DNA from: Reyranella sp.
GTDB lineage: Bacteria; Pseudomonadota; Alphaproteobacteria; Reyranellales; Reyranellaceae
Direction of reading: 5' to 3'
Assembly: GCF_017305915.1 (NCBI RefSeq)
Contig: NZ_JAFKJN010000016.1
Span: 248,001 to 312,000, forward strand
DNA: 64,000 bases
Shown: positions 61,319 through 64,000 of the stretch, one piece after another
Position numbering within the stretch: the stretch's first letter is position 1
Layout of the letters: each line of letters starts with the position of its first letter
Made by a program: the position numbers and the translations under genes
Notes under the pieces: model-generated
What the model was told of the DNA's origin: nothing
Databases searched by the model: none
What the model saw: the letters and a program-made list of their open reading frames with translations, nothing else

Positions 61319-62516
61319 TTCCGCCGGACCGCGCAAGGTCCTGGTCTTCGAGCCCGACGCCGAAGGTCATTCCCAGGAGTGGCTGGAGCACCTGATCGTC
61401 TTCGCCGCCGAGCGCGCCGACCTGTCGCTCGCCGTGCTGGTGCCGCAGCCGTTGTTCGAGCCGTTGAAGCGTGCAGTACCACTCGGTGCGCTCGGCCGCA
61501 TCCGCATCCTCGCCCTCACCCCGCGCGAGCGGGCGCGCTGCGTCATGAAGCCGTTCACCATGGCGGCGTTGGCGCGCTGGTGGACGATGCGCCGCTACCT
61601 GGAGCAGACCGGCGCCGACCAGGGCTTCTTCCTCGGCCTCGATTTCCTCGCCCTGCCGCTCGCCTTCGGGCTCGGCGCCGGCGGCAAGGGCCTGTCGGGC
61701 ATCCTGTTCCGGCCGTCGGTGCACTACGGCGACATCGGCCCCTATGCGCCGAGCCGCGGCGAGCGCCTGCGCGACCTGCGCAAGACGATCCTCTACCGCG
61801 CCATGCTGCGCAATCCGGCGCTCGAGCGCGTGCTGTCGCTCGATCCGTTCTTCCCCGTCCACGCGCGGGCCCACTATCGCGGCGGCGAGAAGGTCGCGGC
61901 CCTGCCCGATCCCACTCATCCGCGCATCGAGCAGCGCACCAACCACGTCCCGGCCGCCTTCCCCGCCGGCCGCACCGGCTTCCTGCTGTTCGGCTACCTC
62001 GCCGAGCGCAAGGGACCGCTGGTCGTGCTCGACGCCCTGCGCCAGCTTGCGCCCGAGATCGCGGCACGCACCGCCGTGCTGTTCGCGGGCCGCGTCGATC
62101 CCGCGCTGGGATCGGCGATCGAGGAGCGGCGCGCGGCGCTCGAGCGCGAGCAGCCCGGCCTGTGGCTGCGCATCGACGATCGGCGGCTGGACAGTGGCGA
62201 GCTTGCGGCCCTGGTGCGGCAAAGCGATGTCGTGCTGGCGCCCTACCAGCGTTTCGTCGGCTCGAGCGGCGTGCTGCTGTGGGCCGCGCTCAACGGCCGG
62301 CCGGTCCTTGCACAAAACTATGGCCTGGTCGGGCGACTGACTCGCGAGCATCGACTCGGCCTCTCGGTCGATGCCTGCGCGCCGGCTGAAGTCGCGCGCG
62401 AGATGACGCGCATGGTGAGCGACGGACCGGCGCGCTTCTTCGATCCCGAATCAGCCGAACGCTTTGCTTCGGCACAGACTCCGCAGCGCTTCGCCTCGCT
62501 TGTGCTTTCGGTGTGA
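61296..62516 (+). CDS. Glycosyltransferase (GT-B, family 4-like)
   Basis: The 406-residue protein has an N-terminal Rossmann half from RKVLVFEPDAEGHSQEWLEHL. The C-terminal half has GRTGFLLFGYLAERKGPLVVLDAL, then SDVVLAPYQRFVGSSGVLLWAALNGRPVLAQNYGLVG, the donor-binding face. It resembles GT4 transferases of exopolysaccharide clusters. The linkage made is not predictable. Its start is embedded in the previous gene's last 23 bases, so translation is coupled. The 82-bp gap after it holds the leader of the priming transferase. Confidence 0.85.
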   Translation: MPWSPSDNSAGPRKVLVFEPDAEGHSQEWLEHLIVFAAERADLSLAVLVPQPLFEPLKRAVPLGALGRIRILALTPRERARCVMKPFTMAALARWWTMRRYLEQTGADQGFFLGLDFLALPLAFGLGAGGKGLSGILFRPSVHYGDIGPYAPSRGERLRDLRKTILYRAMLRNPALERVLSLDPFFPVHARAHYRGGEKVAALPDPTHPRIEQRTNHVPAAFPAGRTGFLLFGYLAERKGPLVVLDALRQLAPEIAARTAVLFAGRVDPALGSAIEERRAALEREQPGLWLRIDDRRLDSGELAALVRQSDVVLAPYQRFVGSSGVLLWAALNGRPVLAQNYGLVGRLTREHRLGLSVDACAPAEVAREMTRMVSDGPARFFDPESAERFASAQTPQRFASLVLSV

Positions 62517-62598
62517 CCAAGCGCCAAGTCTTTGTTTGATCACACCACTTTGGGTTCGGACGGCCGATAGTTGGCGGCAAAAGGAGCGTTTTCCCCTC

Positions 62599-64000
62599 AT
62601 GCGCCAACGTCGTCTCAGAACGATCTCCGAATCGATCGTCAAGCATCTCATCGCCGGCATCGATGCCGCGGCGCTGCTCGGCGCCGGCGTCGCCGCGATG
62701 CACTGGGATGCCGGCGGCGTCGACTGGCATCTCGCCGGCCTAGTCGTGCTGCTCGGCACGGTGCTGGCGCTGAACTTCCTCCATCTCTTCGGCGCCTATC
62801 GCTTCGACAGCTTCGCGCGCATCGAGGTCGCGGTCGGCCGCGTGCTGCTCGGCTGGCTGTGCGCCTTCGGCGTGTTGTTCCTGGCGACGCGCCTGTTCGA
62901 GCCGGTCAACGCCGCCGATGGGCCGTGGGCCGCCGCCTGGTTTTCCGCCGCCTTCGCCGCGATGGGCACCACGCGCTTCGCGTTGTGGCATCGCATGCGC
63001 GCCTGGAGCCGTGCCGGACGGCTCGGCGAGCGCGTGGCGATCGTCGGTGCGGGCCCCGTCGCGCAGCGCCTGCTGCGCAGCCTCGCGGCGCGGCCGTCGG
63101 ACCTGCGTGTCGTCGGCGTCTACGACGACGAGGCCGAGAACCTGCCGCGCGCCTGCATGGGCTATCCGATCCGCGGCACCGTCGACGATCTCGTCACCGA
63201 AGCGCGCGAGCAGCACATCGACACCGTGATCGTGGCGCTGCCGCTCGCCGAGGACCGCGAGCTGGTCGAGACGCTGAACCGCCTCTGCATGGTGCCGGTG
63301 CATGTCCGGCTGTGTCCCGACGCCTTCGGGCTGCGGCTCGGCCAGGTCCAGGCGAGCTGCCTTGCCGGCCACACTTTCCTCAACGTCGTCGACCGGCCCC
63401 TGTGCGGCTGGCAGGCGATCGCCAAGGAGCTCGAGGACCGCGTGCTGGGCGCGCTGATCCTGAGCCTGATCGCGCCGTTGATGCTGGCGATCGCGCTGAT
63501 GATCAAGCTCGACAGCCCGGGGCCGGTGCTGTTCCGCCAGAAGCGCTACGGCTTCAACAACCAGCTGATCGAGGTCTTCAAGTTCCGCAGCATGTACACC
63601 CACATGACGGACGCCGACGCCCAGCAGCTGACGCAGCGCAACGATCCGCGCATCACCCGGCTGGGGGCGTTCCTGCGCCGCACCAGCCTCGACGAACTTC
63701 CGCAGTTCCTGAACGTTGTACGGGGCGAGATGTCGATCGTGGGGCCGAGGCCGCATGCGATGGCCGCCAAGGCGGGTTCGCTGCTCTATCAGGAAGCCGT
63801 GAAGTACTACGACGCCCGCCACCGGGTGAAACCCGGCATCACCGGCTGGGCCCAGGTCAACGGCTGGAGAGGCGAGACCGACACCGTCGAGCAAATCAGG
63901 AAGCGCGTCGAGCATGACCTTTACTACATCGAGCATTGGTCGATCCTCCTCGACCTCAAGATCATCGTCCGCACGGTCTGCGGCGGCTTCGCCGGCCAGC
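62599..64000 (+). CDS. Undecaprenyl-phosphate sugar phosphotransferase (WcaJ/GumD-like), cut by window end
   Basis: An open frame runs from ATG 62599 to the last base without a stop (467 codons seen; family about 470-500). It has four N-terminal membrane helices (about 18-115), a Rossmann-like CoA-binding domain ([20 protein letters not shown], about 148-167) and a fifth membrane segment ([21 protein letters not shown]). The catalytic bac_transf domain has [33 protein letters not shown] and [15 protein letters not shown]. It loads the first sugar phosphate on undecaprenyl phosphate. AAGGAG at 62581 is a somewhat distant ribosome site. Confidence 0.92.
   Translation, partial: MRQRRLRTISESIVKHLIAGIDAAALLGAGVAAMHWDAGGVDWHLAGLVVLLGTVLALNFLHLFGAYRFDSFARIEVAVGRVLLGWLCAFGVLFLATRLFEPVNAADGPWAAAWFSAAFAAMGTTRFALWHRMRAWSRAGRLGERVAIVGAGPVAQRLLRSLAARPSDLRVVGVYDDEAENLPRACMGYPIRGTVDDLVTEAREQHIDTVIVALPLAEDRELVETLNRLCMVPVHVRLCPDAFGLRLGQVQASCLAGHTFLNVVDRPLCGWQAIAKELEDRVLGALILSLIAPLMLAIALMIKLDSPGPVLFRQKRYGFNNQLIEVFKFRSMYTHMTDADAQQLTQRNDPRITRLGAFLRRTSLDELPQFLNVVRGEMSIVGPRPHAMAAKAGSLLYQEAVKYYDARHRVKPGITGWAQVNGWRGETDTVEQIRKRVEHDLYYIEHWSILLDLKIIVRTVCGGFAGQ

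Overview
The window is one high-GC (roughly two-thirds G+C), gene-dense bacterial segment without insertion sequences, phage genes, rRNA or CRISPR. Gene content points to a metabolically broad, soil-type alphaproteobacterium: several orphan Bug-family (TctC-like) solute receptors, TauD dioxygenases, tandem amidases, a complete Liv ABC operon, a CoxL-like molybdenum hydroxylase and a ChvG/ChvI-type two-component pair. A Reyranella-like member of Rhodospirillales/Rhizobiales is my guess, not something the sequence proves.

Layout. 1-8.1 kb: an unusual tRNA, a Baeyer-Villiger monooxygenase, a Bug receptor, two TauD-like dioxygenases, an Fe-ADH/SDR/TauE operon and a GNAT. 8.1-11.1 kb: a 368-bp non-coding region with three dyads, a chitosanase-like/M15-like fusion and a Sel1-retropepsin protein. 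11.1-16.0 kb: a minus-strand Liv operon (receptor-G-F-H-M) whose gaps hold palindromic repeats. 16.1-22.6 kb: a serine hydrolase and LysR regulator divergent from a fused four-domain ABC exporter, then a decayed Bug gene. 22.6-33.3 kb: a VOC protein, a glutaredoxin-DinB gene with an in-frame TGA at its first redox cysteine, small envelope proteins, an AI-2E-type permease, a porin-like protein, a kinase-fold protein, a Bug receptor, an alpha/beta hydrolase broken by another in-frame TGA, lactate permease and hypotheticals. 33.5-40.3 kb: an M20 amidohydrolase with two tandem amidases, a divergent peptide-type receptor and a DmpA-type peptidase, probably for salvage of amides or peptides. 40.3-52.4 kb: MarR/VOC, a secreted hydrolase, the molybdenum hydroxylase, a cyclase, a phosphodiesterase, two GSTs and two MFS transporters. 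52.6-64.0 kb: a BamE-like lipoprotein, a ChvI/ChvG-like pair, then a plus-strand exopolysaccharide cluster (GDP-mannose synthesis, Wza-like export protein, Wzc/GumC-like kinase, two glycosyltransferases, and a priming sugar transferase cut by the window end).

The two most unusual items are (1) the gene at 22995-23744. It has a good ribosome site, a TGA exactly where a UxxC/CxxC redox centre belongs, uninterrupted homologous reading frame on both sides, and a hairpin-forming, codon-atypical stretch just after the TGA. I read it as a probable selenocysteine-containing glutaredoxin-DinB fusion. (2) The tRNA at 6-90 has a His anticodon (GTG) and His-type G-1:C73 on a leucine-like body with a long variable arm.
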